Below are positions 53,686-63,285 of a stretch of 64,000 nt of DNA, piece after piece. Every line of letters starts with the position of its first letter. Within the stretch, counting starts at the first letter, position 1. This DNA comes from Gulosibacter molinativorax (lineage in GTDB: Bacteria; Actinomycetota; Actinomycetes; Actinomycetales; Microbacteriaceae). The notes under the pieces are model-generated. The model did not search any database. It saw nothing but the letters and a program-made list of their open reading frames with translations, and was not told where the DNA came from. Made by a program: the position numbers and the translations under genes. The stretch lies in contig NZ_CP028426.1 in assembly GCF_003010915.2 (NCBI RefSeq), positions 1 through 64,000 of the forward strand. Reading direction: 5' to 3'.

Positions 53686-53985
53686 ATGTCCGACATCACC
53701 GCTGCCGAAGTTGCGCACATCGCCAACCTCGCGCGCATCGACCTCACTGATGACGAGGTCGCCGTCATGGCCGAGCAACTCGGGTCCATCCAGCCGCTTA
53801 TCGAGAAGGTGAGTGAGGTGGCGACCCCAGACATCCCGCCGGCCAGCCACCCACACATCATGAGTAATGTGCTGCGCCCGGACGAGCCGGGAGACGTGCT
53901 CGACCGCGCCGACGCGCTGGCGGGCGCCCCCGATCAGGACGGCGAACAGTTCCGCGTTCCCGCAATTCTTGGCGACGAGCAGTAG
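53686..53985 (+). CDS. gatC: Asp-tRNA(Asn)/Glu-tRNA(Gln) amidotransferase subunit C
   Basis: GatC stabilises the GatA-GatB amidotransferase. The 99-residue protein starts MSDITAAEVAHIANLARIDL, with the conserved later PGDVLDRADALAGAPDQDGE and FRVPAILGDEQ. An open frame extends 11 codons upstream to a GTG, but the ATG has a good ribosome site. Followed by gatA after 9 nt. Confidence 0.96.
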   Translation: MSDITAAEVAHIANLARIDLTDDEVAVMAEQLGSIQPLIEKVSEVATPDIPPASHPHIMSNVLRPDEPGDVLDRADALAGAPDQDGEQFRVPAILGDEQ

Positions 53986-53994
53986 GAGCGACGA

Positions 53995-55512
53995 ATGACG
54001 AATCTCACCACACTGACAGCCGCCGAACTCGCGGCCGCGATCGCCGCGGGCGACACAACCTCGGTTGCCGCGACGCAGGCGCACCTCGAGCGGATCTCCG
54101 CCGTCGACGGCTCGATCCACGCGTTCCTCGCGGTTGATGCGGACGGCGCTCTTGCGCAGGCCGAGGCTGCGGACAAGGCGCGCGCCGCCGGTACCCAGAC
54201 CTCACCGCTCGCGGGTGTCCCCGTCGCGGTCAAGGACAACATCGTCACCAAGGGCCTCGTGACCACCGCGGCCAGCCGCGTGCTCGAGGGTTGGGTGCCG
54301 CCGTACGACGCGCACGTCGTTGAGAAGCTCCGCGAGGCGGGCCTGCCCATCCTGGGTAAGACCAACCTCGACGAGTTCGCGATGGGCGCATCCACCGAAA
54401 TGTCGGGCTATGGCCCGACTCACAACCCGTGGGACCTCGACCGCGTGCCCGGAGGCTCGGGCGGCGGTTCGGCCGCAGCCGTCGCGGCGTACGAGGCGCC
54501 GATCGCGCTCGGCACCGACACCGGTGGGTCGATCCGTCAGCCCGCATCCTTCACCGGCACCGTCGGTATGAAGCCGACTTACGGTGCGGTGAGCCGCTAC
54601 GGCGCCATCGCGATGGGGTCGTCGCTCGACCAGATCGGCCCCGCGAGCCGCACCGTGCTCGACTCGGCGCTGCTGCAGGATGTCATCGGCGGCCACGACC
54701 GTCGTGACCAGACCTCGCTGCCCGAGGCGTGGGAGTCCTTCGCGGATGCCGCGCGCGCGGGTCAGCAGCCAGGTTCGATCAAGGGCCTGCGCATCGGTGT
54801 GCCGCGCCAGATCGCCGAGGGCGACGCGTATGACGACGAGGTGGCCGCGCTGTTCCAGCGCAACGTCGAGATCCTCCGGCAGCTCGGTGCCGAGGTGACC
54901 TGGATCGACACCAAGACGTTCGAGTACGCGGTCGCCGCGTACTACATCCTGATGCCCTCGGAGGTGTCGAGTAACCTCGCCCGCTACGATTCGGTGCGCT
55001 ACGGCGTGCGCGTCGTGCCCGAGGCTGTGAACGCCAACGTCGAGCGCGTCATGAGCGCGACGCGCGCCGCCGCCCTCGGCCCCGAGGTCAAGCGCCGCAT
55101 CGTGCTCGGTACCTACACGCTCTCCTCGGGCTATTTCGACGCCTACTACGGATCGGCGCAGAAGGTTCGTACGCTCGTGCAGAACGACTTCGCCGAGGCC
55201 TTCAAGCAGGTCGACGTGCTCTTCACCCCGACCGCGCTGAGCGGCGCGAAGAAGTTCGGCGAGCTGACCGAGCCGAAGGACATGTACACGAGCGACCTCA
55301 CGTCGATCCCGGCGAACCTCGCGGGCGTGCCCGCGATCTCGCTGCCGGGCGGCCTCGTGAACGGCCTGCCGGTCGGCATGCAGTTCATGGCGCCAGCTCG
55401 CGGGGATGCGCGCCTCTACCAGGTGAGCGCCGCGCTTGAGCAGGCGCTCGAAGCGGAGCGGGGCACGCCGTTCCACACGCAGGCACCCGTACTGAAGGAG
55501 TCGAACCGCTAA
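53995..55512 (+). CDS. gatA: Asp-tRNA(Asn)/Glu-tRNA(Gln) amidotransferase subunit A
   Basis: GatA releases ammonia from glutamine for GatB. The 505-residue amidase-signature protein shows the Ser-cisSer-Lys triad: Lys in [15 protein letters not shown] (about 81), Ser in [14 protein letters not shown] (about 155) and Ser in [14 protein letters not shown] (about 179). The remaining length is normal. One base overlaps gatB (TAATG). No ribosome site is needed if coupled. Confidence 0.97.
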   Translation: MTNLTTLTAAELAAAIAAGDTTSVAATQAHLERISAVDGSIHAFLAVDADGALAQAEAADKARAAGTQTSPLAGVPVAVKDNIVTKGLVTTAASRVLEGWVPPYDAHVVEKLREAGLPILGKTNLDEFAMGASTEMSGYGPTHNPWDLDRVPGGSGGGSAAAVAAYEAPIALGTDTGGSIRQPASFTGTVGMKPTYGAVSRYGAIAMGSSLDQIGPASRTVLDSALLQDVIGGHDRRDQTSLPEAWESFADAARAGQQPGSIKGLRIGVPRQIAEGDAYDDEVAALFQRNVEILRQLGAEVTWIDTKTFEYAVAAYYILMPSEVSSNLARYDSVRYGVRVVPEAVNANVERVMSATRAAALGPEVKRRIVLGTYTLSSGYFDAYYGSAQKVRTLVQNDFAEAFKQVDVLFTPTALSGAKKFGELTEPKDMYTSDLTSIPANLAGVPAISLPGGLVNGLPVGMQFMAPARGDARLYQVSAALEQALEAERGTPFHTQAPVLKESNR

Positions 55513-57026
55513 TGGCTAAGCCAGAACTCATGGACTACGACAAGGCGCTCGAGCTGTACGAGCCGGTCATCGGTCTCGAGGTGCACGTCGAGCTCGCCAC
55601 CAAGACGAAGATGTTCTCGCCCACGCCGAACCCGGCGTACGAGAACAACGACAAGGACGCGAACACGTGGGTCGGCCCGGTCGACCTCGGCCTGCCCGGA
55701 ACGCTTCCGGTCGTCAACGAGCAGGCGGTGCACTACTCGATCTCGCTCGGCCTCGCCCTCGGCTGCGAGATCGCGGAGACGACGACCTTCGCCCGGAAGA
55801 ACTACTTCTACCCGGACAACCCGAAGAACTACCAGATCTCGCAGTACGACGACCCGATCGCGTACGACGGCAAGGTCGAGGTGGAGCTGCAGGACGGCAC
55901 GGTCTTCTTCGTCGACATCGAGCGCGCCCACATGGAAGAGGATGCGGGCAAGCTCACCCACGTGGGTGGTAACGCGAGCCGCATCCACGGCGCGAGCTCG
56001 TCGCTCGTCGACTACAACCGCGCGGGCGTGCCGCTCGTCGAGATCGTGACGAAGCCGATCTTCGGCGGCGAGGACCGCACCCCCGAGCTCGCGGCGCAGT
56101 ACGTGTCGACGATTCGCGACATCGTGCGTTCCCTCGGCATTTCGCGCGCCCAGATGGAGCGCGGTAACCTGCGGTGCGACGCGAACGTCTCGCTGCGTCC
56201 GCGCGGCGCGGAGAAGCTCGGTACCCGCACCGAGACGAAGAACGTGAACTCGTTCCGCTCGATCGAGCGCGCGGTGCGCTACGAGATCCAGCGCCAGGCC
56301 GCGATTCTCGCGGGCGGCGGCTCGATCCAGCAGGAGACCCGCCACTGGCACGAGGACACCGGGCGCACCTCGTCGGGCCGTCCGAAGTCAGACGCGGACG
56401 ACTACCGCTACTTCCCGGAGCCGGACCTCATGCCGATCCAGCCCTCGGCCGAGCTCGTGCAGGAGCTGCGGGATGCGCTGCCGGAGCAGCCGGTGCTGCG
56501 TCGCCGCCGCTTCAAGCAGGACTGGGGCTTTGGCGACCAGGAGTTCCAGGACATCGTGAACGGTGGCCTGCTCGACGCTGTCGCCGAGACCGTGGCGGCC
56601 GGCGCGACCGCGGCCGGTGCGCGCAAGTGGTGGCTCGGCGAGGTGAGCCGCATCGCGAACGAGCGCGGTAACCACCCGACCGAGGTCGCGACCCCGGAGC
56701 AGATCGCGCAGCTCGAAGAGCTGATCGCGGACGGCACCGTCAACGACAAGCTCGCGCGCCAGGTGCTCGAGGGCGTCATCGCAGGCGAGGGCTCGCCGCG
56801 TGAGGTCGTGGAGTCCCGCGGGCTCGCCGTGGTCTCGGATGACGGCGCGCTCATCGCGGCCATCGACGAGGCGTTGGCAGCTCAGCCGGACGTGCTCGCG
56901 AAGATCAAGGACGGCAAGGTCCAGGCCGCCGGCGCGATCATCGGTGCGGTCATGAAGGCTATGGGTGGCCAGGCGGATGCCAAGCGCGTGCGCGAGCTCA
57001 TCCTCGAGCGCGCCGCGAGCAACTAG
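55512..57026 (+). CDS. gatB: Asp-tRNA(Asn)/Glu-tRNA(Gln) amidotransferase subunit B
   Basis: GatB phosphorylates and amidates misacylated tRNA. The 504-residue protein has YEPVIGLEVHVELATKTKMF, the catalytic-region LGLPGTLPVVNEQAVHYSI, FARKNYFYPDNPKNYQISQY and the C-terminal YqeY-like tail (KDGKVQAAGAIIGAVMKAMG). The presence of gatCAB indicates that this organism makes Gln-tRNA, Asn-tRNA or both by transamidation. Terminator follows. Confidence 0.97.
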   Translation: MAKPELMDYDKALELYEPVIGLEVHVELATKTKMFSPTPNPAYENNDKDANTWVGPVDLGLPGTLPVVNEQAVHYSISLGLALGCEIAETTTFARKNYFYPDNPKNYQISQYDDPIAYDGKVEVELQDGTVFFVDIERAHMEEDAGKLTHVGGNASRIHGASSSLVDYNRAGVPLVEIVTKPIFGGEDRTPELAAQYVSTIRDIVRSLGISRAQMERGNLRCDANVSLRPRGAEKLGTRTETKNVNSFRSIERAVRYEIQRQAAILAGGGSIQQETRHWHEDTGRTSSGRPKSDADDYRYFPEPDLMPIQPSAELVQELRDALPEQPVLRRRRFKQDWGFGDQEFQDIVNGGLLDAVAETVAAGATAAGARKWWLGEVSRIANERGNHPTEVATPEQIAQLEELIADGTVNDKLARQVLEGVIAGEGSPREVVESRGLAVVSDDGALIAAIDEALAAQPDVLAKIKDGKVQAAGAIIGAVMKAMGGQADAKRVRELILERAASN

Positions 57027-57049
57027 GTCGCGTCCCGGACGAATACACC

Positions 57050-57088
57050 GCGGGCCACGCTTCGTTAGACGAGCGAAGTGTGGCCCGC
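57050..57088 (+). terminator. terminator hairpin after gatB
   Basis: A 15-bp stem with one G-U pair (57050-57064 with 57074-57088) and a 9-nt loop, no T tract. It lies between convergent gatB and the MBL gene and could serve both. Confidence 0.7.
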
Positions 57089-57185
57089 GAACACTGTCAG
57101 GCCCTCGCGTAGGCGGGCGGCACCTGCGGTATTGCCCGTGCCTTGAGTGACGGTCGAAGACCGCCGATTCGAAAGGCCCGCCGCG

Positions 57186-57959
57186 CTACCCGCGCAGGTA
57201 CTGCAGCTGGGCCTCGATGGACAGCCGCGCGGCACCCAACACGCGCTGCGGCGCATCCGCGTACACGATCGCGAGGACATCCTCGACGCTGGTCGCATCC
57301 CCGTTCGGGTGCTCGGCGACAACCTGCTCGACCTGCGCGAGGCGCTTCTTGCGGTGCGCACGCAACTTTCTCGCCTCATCCGCCGCGCTCGCGATCTCGG
57401 GCCCGTGACCCGGGAAGATGCGCGCGTCCCCGAGGGCCTCGATCTTGTCGAGCGACTCGAGGTAGTCCGCGATCGAACCGTCCGGGTGCACGATCACGGT
57501 GGTCGAACCGCCGAGGATCGTGTCGCCAGTGAGCACTGCACCGTGCTCGCCGAACTCGGGCAGCACAATGCTGATCGAGTCCGAGGTGTGGCCAGGTGTG
57601 GCGAGGATGCGGAGGGTCGTTCCCGCGGCCTCGATCACCTCGCCGTCGATAACGGGAGCGCCATTACGGCAGTACTCGGCTCGTAGGGCACGCGCGGGGG
57701 CACCGGTGAGCTGCACGAAACTGTCGATCGACTCGGTGTGGTCGATGTGCTCGTGCGTGAATATCACCAACTCGACCTCGCCCGCTGCGGCGACGATCGC
57801 ATCCAGGTGCTCGGCCATATCTGGACCCGGGTCAACCACGACCGATCGTCCGGAATTCGCTCCAAGCACATAACTGTTTGTACCCTGGAGCGTCATGTGG
57901 TTTGGATTTGGGGCCAGGATGCACTGAACTAGGCTCTTAGGGCCATCGAGGGTGGTCAT
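57186..57959 (-). CDS. MBL-fold metallo-hydrolase (glyoxalase II / LACTB2-like)
   Basis: A 257-residue zinc hydrolase. The metallo-beta-lactamase motif is in LVIFTHEHIDHTESIDSF (HxHxDH, about 72-90); further ligands are in ILATPGHTSDSISIVLPEFG and ILGGSTTVIVHPDGS with FPGHGPEI. The C-terminal winged-helix region (KKRLAQVEQVVAEHPNG onwards) is the LACTB2-type tail, so an RNA or thioester substrate is possible. It is divergent from the Nudix gene across 82 bp. Confidence 0.87.
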   Translation of the reverse strand: MTTLDGPKSLVQCILAPNPNHMTLQGTNSYVLGANSGRSVVVDPGPDMAEHLDAIVAAAGEVELVIFTHEHIDHTESIDSFVQLTGAPARALRAEYCRNGAPVIDGEVIEAAGTTLRILATPGHTSDSISIVLPEFGEHGAVLTGDTILGGSTTVIVHPDGSIADYLESLDKIEALGDARIFPGHGPEIASAADEARKLRAHRKKRLAQVEQVVAEHPNGDATSVEDVLAIVYADAPQRVLGAARLSIEAQLQYLRG

Positions 57960-58041
57960 ATCTACAGGCTACTCGTCCGCACAGGATGAGGACGGTAGTG
58001 TGCGAGACACGCACTTCACGACAACGGAAGGCAAGTTGGAT

Positions 58042-58725
58042 ATGCAGTCAGCGGACCGGAACGGGACTCGACTTGCCGCGACGGCAATCTTGATGCGTGA
58101 CGGTGAGTCGGGGCTGGAGACGCTCATGATGAAGCGTCCGGCGAAGGGCTCGTTTGCGGATGCATGGGTCTGGCCGGGCGGTGCCGTTGAGGAAGAAGAT
58201 CACGGGGACGCGCTTGCGCCGAACGAGGCCGAGGGGGCCGCGGCACTCGCAGCGGCCGTTCGCGAGACGCGCGAAGAGACCGGCCTTGAGGCTGACCCGT
58301 CGACCTTTGTTGCGCACGCGATCTGGAGCCCGCCCGCAGAAGTGAGGCCGCGGTTTCGCACATGGTTTTTTATGGGCCCGAACCCCGGCGGCACGCCGGT
58401 AGCGCATGAGTCCGAGGTCGTGGACCTCGCGTGGGTGCGCCCCGGTGACATGCTCGATGCCCACGCGCGCGAGGAAATCGTCCTCGCGCCGCCAACGTGG
58501 GTGACGCTGTTCCAGATCAGCGCATCCAGCAGCACCTCCGAGGCGCTCGAGCGCTGCGCGGCCGAGCCCTTCGAGCACTTCGAGACGCGAGTGCGCGAGG
58601 GCGGCAAGATGTTCTGCTGGTTCGGCGACGCGAAGTTCGAGGACGAGGACGGCACCGGTAAAGGCCGCCACCGTCTCGAGGCCACCACCAGGCCCTGGCG
58701 CTACGTTAGCGAGCCCGGCCGGTAG
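58042..58725 (+). CDS. Nudix hydrolase with split Nudix box
   Basis: A 227-residue Nudix protein. The box begins WVWPGGAVEEEDHGD and finishes AAVRETREETGLEADPS, with about 16 residues between the Gly pair and the REx2EExG helix instead of the usual 5-6. That layout is found in NUDT7/NUDT19-like CoA-diphosphatase relatives, which would suit the lipid genes nearby. ATG 58042 is chosen because the protein from there matches the family; the open frame reaches back to 57952. A TAGTGT box near 57995 may be the -10. Confidence 0.82.
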   Translation: MQSADRNGTRLAATAILMRDGESGLETLMMKRPAKGSFADAWVWPGGAVEEEDHGDALAPNEAEGAAALAAAVRETREETGLEADPSTFVAHAIWSPPAEVRPRFRTWFFMGPNPGGTPVAHESEVVDLAWVRPGDMLDAHAREEIVLAPPTWVTLFQISASSSTSEALERCAAEPFEHFETRVREGGKMFCWFGDAKFEDEDGTGKGRHRLEATTRPWRYVSEPGR

Positions 58726-58813
58726 CTGAGGCTCGCGCTGGCGCACTGAGCTGCGGTCACGCTGGCCCGCCGCGCACGCGCTACTCGCGTCGCCGGCGCA
58801 GGCGAGAGCCCGA

Positions 58814-59737
58814 CTACTCCTTGAGGCGGATCATCGCCTCTTGCGACACGCTCGCGACGAGACGCCCCTGGCGGTCGAAGAACTGGCCGTTCGTGAGGCC
58901 GCGACCGTTCTGCGCGGCCGGTGAATCGAGCACGAGCAGCAGCCACTCGTCGGCCCGGGCGAAGCGGTGCCAGCGCAGCCCGTGGTCGAGGCTCGCGACG
59001 CGGATGCGCCGGTCGATCCACGCGAGTCCGTGGCGGCGAAGAATCGGATCGAGCATGAGGTAATCGCTCACGTAACACAGCGCGGCGCGGTGCACGGCGG
59101 GGTCATCCGGCAGCTGACCCTGCGCCTTGACCCACACCATCTCGCGGGCCTCGCGCCGATCTGCCGGGCGAAGATAGAGTGCGCCATCGACGTGGCGCAT
59201 CGCGAACGGTCGCCGGTGCACCCAGTAGTTTGCGAGCGACTCACCGGCCACCGCGACCTGGCTGGCCTCGCTCTCGAGAGATTCGGGGTCGGGGATGCGG
59301 CCCGGCATCTCGGCCGCGTGGGTTAGCCCGTCCTCTTCGACCTGGAAGCTCGCGATCATCGACCAAATTTGCTGTCCATGCTGGAATGCGCGCACCGAGC
59401 GGGTGCTGAACGAGCGGCCGTCGTGGATGCGATCGACCGCGAACGTGATTGGAAAGCGAACGTCGCCGGGGCGTAGGAAGTAACCGTGCATCGAGTGCAT
59501 TGGCCGGTCCTCGTCAACGGTGAGGCTCGCGGCCATGATCGACTGGGCCGAGACCTGTCCGCCGAAGACGCGACCGTGCGGCATCCACTGGCTCTTCCCG
59601 GTGAAGATGTCGTTGCTCGTGCGCGCGCCCGTGTCGACGAGGTTGAGCGTTTCGAGGAATGACTCGAGCGGCGGCAGCTTGTCGATATCGCCCATCTCGG
59701 GTGCATCCGAGTCATCGAGCGGGTAGTTCTTAGTCAT
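58814..59737 (-). CDS. tesB: acyl-CoA thioesterase II (TesB type)
   Basis: A 307-residue double hot-dog thioesterase that frees fatty acids from acyl-CoA. Family segments are HGRVFGGQVSAQSIMAASLT with the later MHGYFLRPGD (N-terminal hot dog), and RRIRVASLDHGLRWH with GQFFDRQGRLVASVSQEAM (C-terminal hot dog, with the catalytic-region Asp). It overlaps the end of fadD by 8 nt, so fadD-tesB form an operon that interconverts fatty acids and acyl-CoA. Confidence 0.94.
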   Translation of the reverse strand: MTKNYPLDDSDAPEMGDIDKLPPLESFLETLNLVDTGARTSNDIFTGKSQWMPHGRVFGGQVSAQSIMAASLTVDEDRPMHSMHGYFLRPGDVRFPITFAVDRIHDGRSFSTRSVRAFQHGQQIWSMIASFQVEEDGLTHAAEMPGRIPDPESLESEASQVAVAGESLANYWVHRRPFAMRHVDGALYLRPADRREAREMVWVKAQGQLPDDPAVHRAALCYVSDYLMLDPILRRHGLAWIDRRIRVASLDHGLRWHRFARADEWLLLVLDSPAAQNGRGLTNGQFFDRQGRLVASVSQEAMIRLKE

Positions 59738-61430
59738 TCACGATCTTTTCTTTGACTTGGCGACGCAGGACCTTGCCGAGCATGGATTTCGGCAGCTCGT
59801 CCCAGACGAGATAGTTGCGGGGCACCTTGTGCTCCGCGAGGAATTCGCGGGCGTGTGCGCGCAGGCCGATCTCGTCGAACTCGGCGCCGTCTTCGAGAAC
59901 GACGACCGCGGTAATGATTTCCGCGCCGGACTTGCCGCGGGAGACGCCGACGACGGCGCTCTCCGCGATGCCGTCGTACGCGTTCAGCACGCGCTCGACC
60001 TCGGAGGGCGCGACGTTGTACCCGCCCGTGATGATGAGCTCTTTCTTGCGGTCGACGATCGTGACGAAACCATCCTCATCCTGCGATACGAGGTCACCGG
60101 TGCGCAGCCAGCCGTCCTCGAGCAGGACCTTGGCGGTCTCCTCATCGTTATTCCAGTAGCCCTGGAACACCTGCGGGCCCTTGACAAGCAGCTCGCCGGT
60201 CTCGCCGAGCTCGACCTCGACATCGGGATTGTCCTGGTCGACGACCTTCATGTGGGTGGATGGGCAGGGCAGGCCAATCGTGCCGATCTTGCGCTTGTCC
60301 GAGAACGGGTTCGCGAAGAGGAACGGCGATGCCTCGGTGAGGCCGTAGCCCTCGTTGAGCTTGCCGCCGGCGACCGCTTCCCAGCGTTCGACGGTGGCGT
60401 CCGTCAGCGTCATCGCGCCGGACATCGCGTACCGGGACTGCGATAGGTCGAGATCTGGGTTCTGCTTAGCCACGCGCGCGAGCCGGTCGTACATCGGCGG
60501 TACACCGGGGATGAACGTGGCGGGGTGCTTCTTGGATGCGGTGGCGATGAGCTCCGGGTCGAAGGTCGGGAAAAGGGTGACACGCGAGGCCGACACGATG
60601 CAGTAGGTGAGGCCCAGCAGCATCCCGAACGAGTGGAACAGCGGGAGGAACGAGTAGATCGTCTCCTCGCCGGGCTTGAACTCGGGCATCCACGCCGAAC
60701 CCTGTCGGCCGTTCGAGAGGAGGTTCGAGTGGGTGAGGATCGCGCCCTTCGTGGTACCAGTCGTGCCCGAGGTGTAGCTCAGGCAGGCGATGTCGCTCGC
60801 TGCGGGGCCGGGGAGTGACTCGGGCACCGGCTGCTGGCCGAGGAGCTTCTCGAAGGGGACGGTGCCCGGCGCCCTTGCGGTGAGCTTCTCCTTCGATTCC
60901 TTGGCCTTCGCGACGGGGAGGGACAGCGCGAGGCGCAGCTTCAGCGGCATCATCTTCGTCATGTTGACGGCGATGACGTGCTGCACGTCGACCTCGCCGG
61001 CGAGCGACTGCACGGTGGGGGCGACCTTGTCCCACGCGATCGTGATCTTCGCGCCGTGGTCGCGGTACTGGGTGAGCAGCTCGCTGCGGGTGTAGAGCGG
61101 GTTGTGCTCGACGGCGATCGCCCCGAGCCGGAGGATCGCGAGGTAGGCGATGACGTGCTGCGGGCAGTTCGGCATCACGAGTGCCACGCGGTCGCCACGC
61201 TTCACGCCGATGCGGCGCAGGCCGTTGGCGAAGCGGAGGACGTGCTCGTGCAGCTGACCGAACGTGAGCTCGGCGCCAAAGAATTCGAGTGCGGGGGAGT
61301 CCCCGTAGTTGTTGGCCCGGTTCGCTAGCGCGTCGTACATCGACTCGGTCACTGGGTCAATGTCGGTGGGTACGTTCTCGGCATAGTTCTTCGTCCACGC
61401 GCGCGTGGCATTCATCTGCTTCGCATCCAT
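59730..61430 (-). CDS. fadD: long-chain fatty acid-CoA ligase
   Basis: A 566-residue AMP-forming acyl-CoA synthetase. AMP-binding signature CLSYTSGTTGTTKGAILTHS (about 215), GYGLTEASPFLFANPFSDK (about 360), ATP-binding GWLRTGDLVSQDEDGFVTI and linker GGYNVAPSEVERVLNAY, and the C-terminal catalytic Lys in LPKSMLGKVLRRQVKE. The upstream frame is open to 61553 but the ATG at 61430, giving MDAKQMNATRAWTKNYAENV, has a TAGACT box ending exactly 7 nt before it, which fixes the start. Confidence 0.95.
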   Translation of the reverse strand: MDAKQMNATRAWTKNYAENVPTDIDPVTESMYDALANRANNYGDSPALEFFGAELTFGQLHEHVLRFANGLRRIGVKRGDRVALVMPNCPQHVIAYLAILRLGAIAVEHNPLYTRSELLTQYRDHGAKITIAWDKVAPTVQSLAGEVDVQHVIAVNMTKMMPLKLRLALSLPVAKAKESKEKLTARAPGTVPFEKLLGQQPVPESLPGPAASDIACLSYTSGTTGTTKGAILTHSNLLSNGRQGSAWMPEFKPGEETIYSFLPLFHSFGMLLGLTYCIVSASRVTLFPTFDPELIATASKKHPATFIPGVPPMYDRLARVAKQNPDLDLSQSRYAMSGAMTLTDATVERWEAVAGGKLNEGYGLTEASPFLFANPFSDKRKIGTIGLPCPSTHMKVVDQDNPDVEVELGETGELLVKGPQVFQGYWNNDEETAKVLLEDGWLRTGDLVSQDEDGFVTIVDRKKELIITGGYNVAPSEVERVLNAYDGIAESAVVGVSRGKSGAEIITAVVVLEDGAEFDEIGLRAHAREFLAEHKVPRNYLVWDELPKSMLGKVLRRQVKEKIVND

Positions 61431-61437
61431 AATTTCG

Positions 61438-61443
61438 AGTCTA
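61438..61443 (-). promoter_or_regulatory. -10 box TAGACT of fadD, leaderless type
   Basis: On the minus strand, ends 7 nt before the fadD ATG; used to choose this start over the upstream in-frame candidate at 61553. Confidence 0.6.
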
Positions 61444-61488
61444 TGCGTCAGGCGCGAAATGTCGGGGGTTGGGGCGACAATAGGGGGT

Positions 61489-62772
61489 ATGTCGAAGAAG
61501 GATTTTGGTGCTCGGGAGGTTGGCGTTGTCGCCGACGACTCGACTGCCACCATCCTTCATGTCGACATGGATGCGTTCTTCGTCGAGGTCGAGTTGCTCG
61601 ATCGTCCCGATCTGCGCGGCAAACCGGTGGTCGTGGGCGGTTCGGGCGGGCGCGGGGTAGTTTCCTCCGCGAGCTATGAGGCGCGCGCGTTCGGGGTGCG
61701 CTCCGCGATGCCGATCGGCCGAGCACTGCAGCTGTGCCCGCACCTCGAGATGCTGCCCGGTCACATGGAGAAATACCGCGCGGCAAGCGCCGTTGTGATG
61801 GGCATCTTCCGCGAGATCACGCCGTTGGTCGAGCCGCTTTCGATCGACGAGGCGTTCCTGGATGTGTCTGGGGCCACCCGGTTGTTCGGCTCGCCAACCG
61901 AGATCGCGCGGTTGATTCGCGCGCGGGTGCTCGAGCGCACGGGCCTGCCGTGTTCTGTCGGGGTCGCAGCGACGAAGTTCGTGGCGAAGCTCGCGAGCGG
62001 GAAATCCAAGCCGAACGGGCTGCTGGTGATTCCCGAGCAGGACACCGTCGCCTTCCTACACCAGCTCCCGGTCGGCGCCATGTGGGGCGTCGGCGACGCG
62101 ACCGAGAAGCGCCTCGCGAGCCGGGGCATCCACACCGTGTTTGAGCTGGCGCACACGCCCGTGCCGGTGCTGGAGCGGATCGTGGGCAAGGCTGGCGCGG
62201 GCCGGCTCTCGGAACTCGCGTGGGGTCGCGACTCGCGAGCGGTACAGACCGAGCGGGCCGAGAAATCGGTCTCTCACGAGCAGACGTTTTTCGACGAGGT
62301 GACCTCGCACGCTGAACTCGAGCGGGAGGTGCGGGCCCAGGCGGATGCGGTGGGCACCCGGCTGCGCAAGGCCGGCTTGGTCGCGGGCACGATCGCTCTG
62401 AAGTTGCGGTGGTCGAGCTTCGAGACGATCACTCGGCAGACCCGGCTTTCCCGGCCGACCGACACAGGGCTGACGATTTTCAAGGCGGCGAGTGGGCTGC
62501 TCGACGAGGCGCACCGCGAGGGGCAGGCCGTGCGGTTGATCGGTGTGCGCGCCGACCAGCTTGCGGTGGGCGGCGAGGGGATGGCGCTCACGCTGTGGGA
62601 CGAGGAACAGACCGACGAATGGGACACCGCCGAGCGCACCATCGACCAGGCGACGACCCGGTTCGGTCGGGATGCGCTGCGCCCCGCATCCCTGCTCGGC
62701 CGCCGCGAACGTCGCGACCGCGGCACCGGCCTCAGTGAGCGCCCGAACCGCCCCTCCCAGGGGTTTGACTGA
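61489..62772 (+). CDS. dinB: DNA polymerase IV (Y family)
   Basis: A 427-residue error-prone translesion polymerase. The metal-binding Asp of motif I is in ILHVDMDAFFVEVELL, motif III has LSIDEAFLDVSGATRLFG, and the palm/thumb region carries LPCSVGVAATKFVAKLASGK. The little finger covers about 265-380. The C-terminus ends in a basic tail (LLGRRERRDRGTGLSERPN). Start 61489 lies 58 bp from divergent fadD; an open frame back to 61405 runs into fadD. No LexA box is evident in the short promoter. Confidence 0.93.
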   Translation: MSKKDFGAREVGVVADDSTATILHVDMDAFFVEVELLDRPDLRGKPVVVGGSGGRGVVSSASYEARAFGVRSAMPIGRALQLCPHLEMLPGHMEKYRAASAVVMGIFREITPLVEPLSIDEAFLDVSGATRLFGSPTEIARLIRARVLERTGLPCSVGVAATKFVAKLASGKSKPNGLLVIPEQDTVAFLHQLPVGAMWGVGDATEKRLASRGIHTVFELAHTPVPVLERIVGKAGAGRLSELAWGRDSRAVQTERAEKSVSHEQTFFDEVTSHAELEREVRAQADAVGTRLRKAGLVAGTIALKLRWSSFETITRQTRLSRPTDTGLTIFKAASGLLDEAHREGQAVRLIGVRADQLAVGGEGMALTLWDEEQTDEWDTAERTIDQATTRFGRDALRPASLLGRRERRDRGTGLSERPNRPSQGFD

Positions 62773-63117
62773 CTGTTGCTGTCGGCACGACCGTTCACCA
62801 TCGGCGCTCGTCTGGAATGAATCTTCGCTTTCGTCCCGAAGCCTGGCTGGAATTTTCATGTCCGCCACGAAGCGTGGCTACGAGTTTTAAGCCACGCAAA
62901 TGATGATTTGAAAAATCCCGCCGAATGGCTTTCACCGAGGCTATATACCTCCACACCAGCTATTTGGCGTTCATTTTCAGACGTGAAAAGTGCGGTCTGA
63001 AGATTTAAGCCCGCGTTTGCTTTTGCGTGAAATTTTAGGCCACCCCTGATTGCGGTGTGAAGATGTTGACCGAATTTCTTGAGGTCACGAGCAGTCGGAA
63101 CGCGCCCGCTGTCAACT
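62773..63117. other. AT-richer 345-bp gap between dinB and the erm leader
   Basis: No convincing gene on either strand. Composition is visibly less GC-rich than the flanks from about 62870 to 63080, with runs such as TTTTAAGCC, GAAAATCCC, ATTTAAGCCC and AAATTTTAGGCC. The recurring TTAAGCC/TTTTAGGCC words look like decayed repeats. This is the likely junction of an acquired segment carrying erm. Confidence 0.45.
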
Positions 63118-63128
63118 TTGTCGTTTGA

Positions 63129-63134
63129 TAGACT
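63129..63134 (+). promoter_or_regulatory. -10 box TAGACT of the erm leader transcript
   Basis: Ends 6 nt before the leader-peptide ATG at 63141, so the leader peptide itself may be translated from a leaderless mRNA. The -35 is weak (CTGTCA at 63109). Confidence 0.55.
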
Positions 63135-63140
63135 AATGGC

Positions 63141-63188
63141 ATGTGTTCTCGTGCATTGATCGCCTTCGTTCGGATTCGCCGCTCATAG
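63141..63188 (+). CDS. Erm leader peptide, 15 residues
   Basis: MCSRALIAFVRIRRS, ended by TAG. Short peptides with a hydrophobic stretch and an R-x-R end precede macrolide-inducible erm genes; IAFV recalls the IAVV/IFVI arrest motifs, and AFxRxR recalls the leader I remember for corynebacterial erm(X). Macrolide-stalled ribosomes on such peptides change the folding of the following mRNA. The peptide ends in the first hairpin of the attenuator. Confidence 0.7.
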   Translation: MCSRALIAFVRIRRS

Positions 63189-63285
63189 CGGCGGGCTGAC
63201 TCCTCTCACTCCGCCGTTTCCGGTATCCAGCCGGGCGGCGATACATGCTGCCCGGAAGTTTGCAACTTCTGCGGAGTATTTTCTA
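63178..63285 (+). promoter_or_regulatory. translational attenuator of the erm gene
   Basis: Two exclusive folds are possible. In the closed fold GCCGCT pairs with AGCGGC (63178-63183/63187-63192) and ACTCCGC pairs with GCGGAGT (63208-63214/63271-63277), hiding the GGAG at 63273-63276. In the open fold CGGCGG (63189-63194) pairs with CCGCCG (63211-63216), which takes bases from the anti-Shine-Dalgarno and frees the ribosome site. A third hairpin GAAGTT/AACTTC (63255-63269) lies just upstream of the ribosome site. Confidence 0.65.

Noticed and set aside
61431..61488. LexA box between fadD and dinB
   Set aside because: No palindrome of the CGAAC-N-GTTCG type is present in this 58-bp gap.
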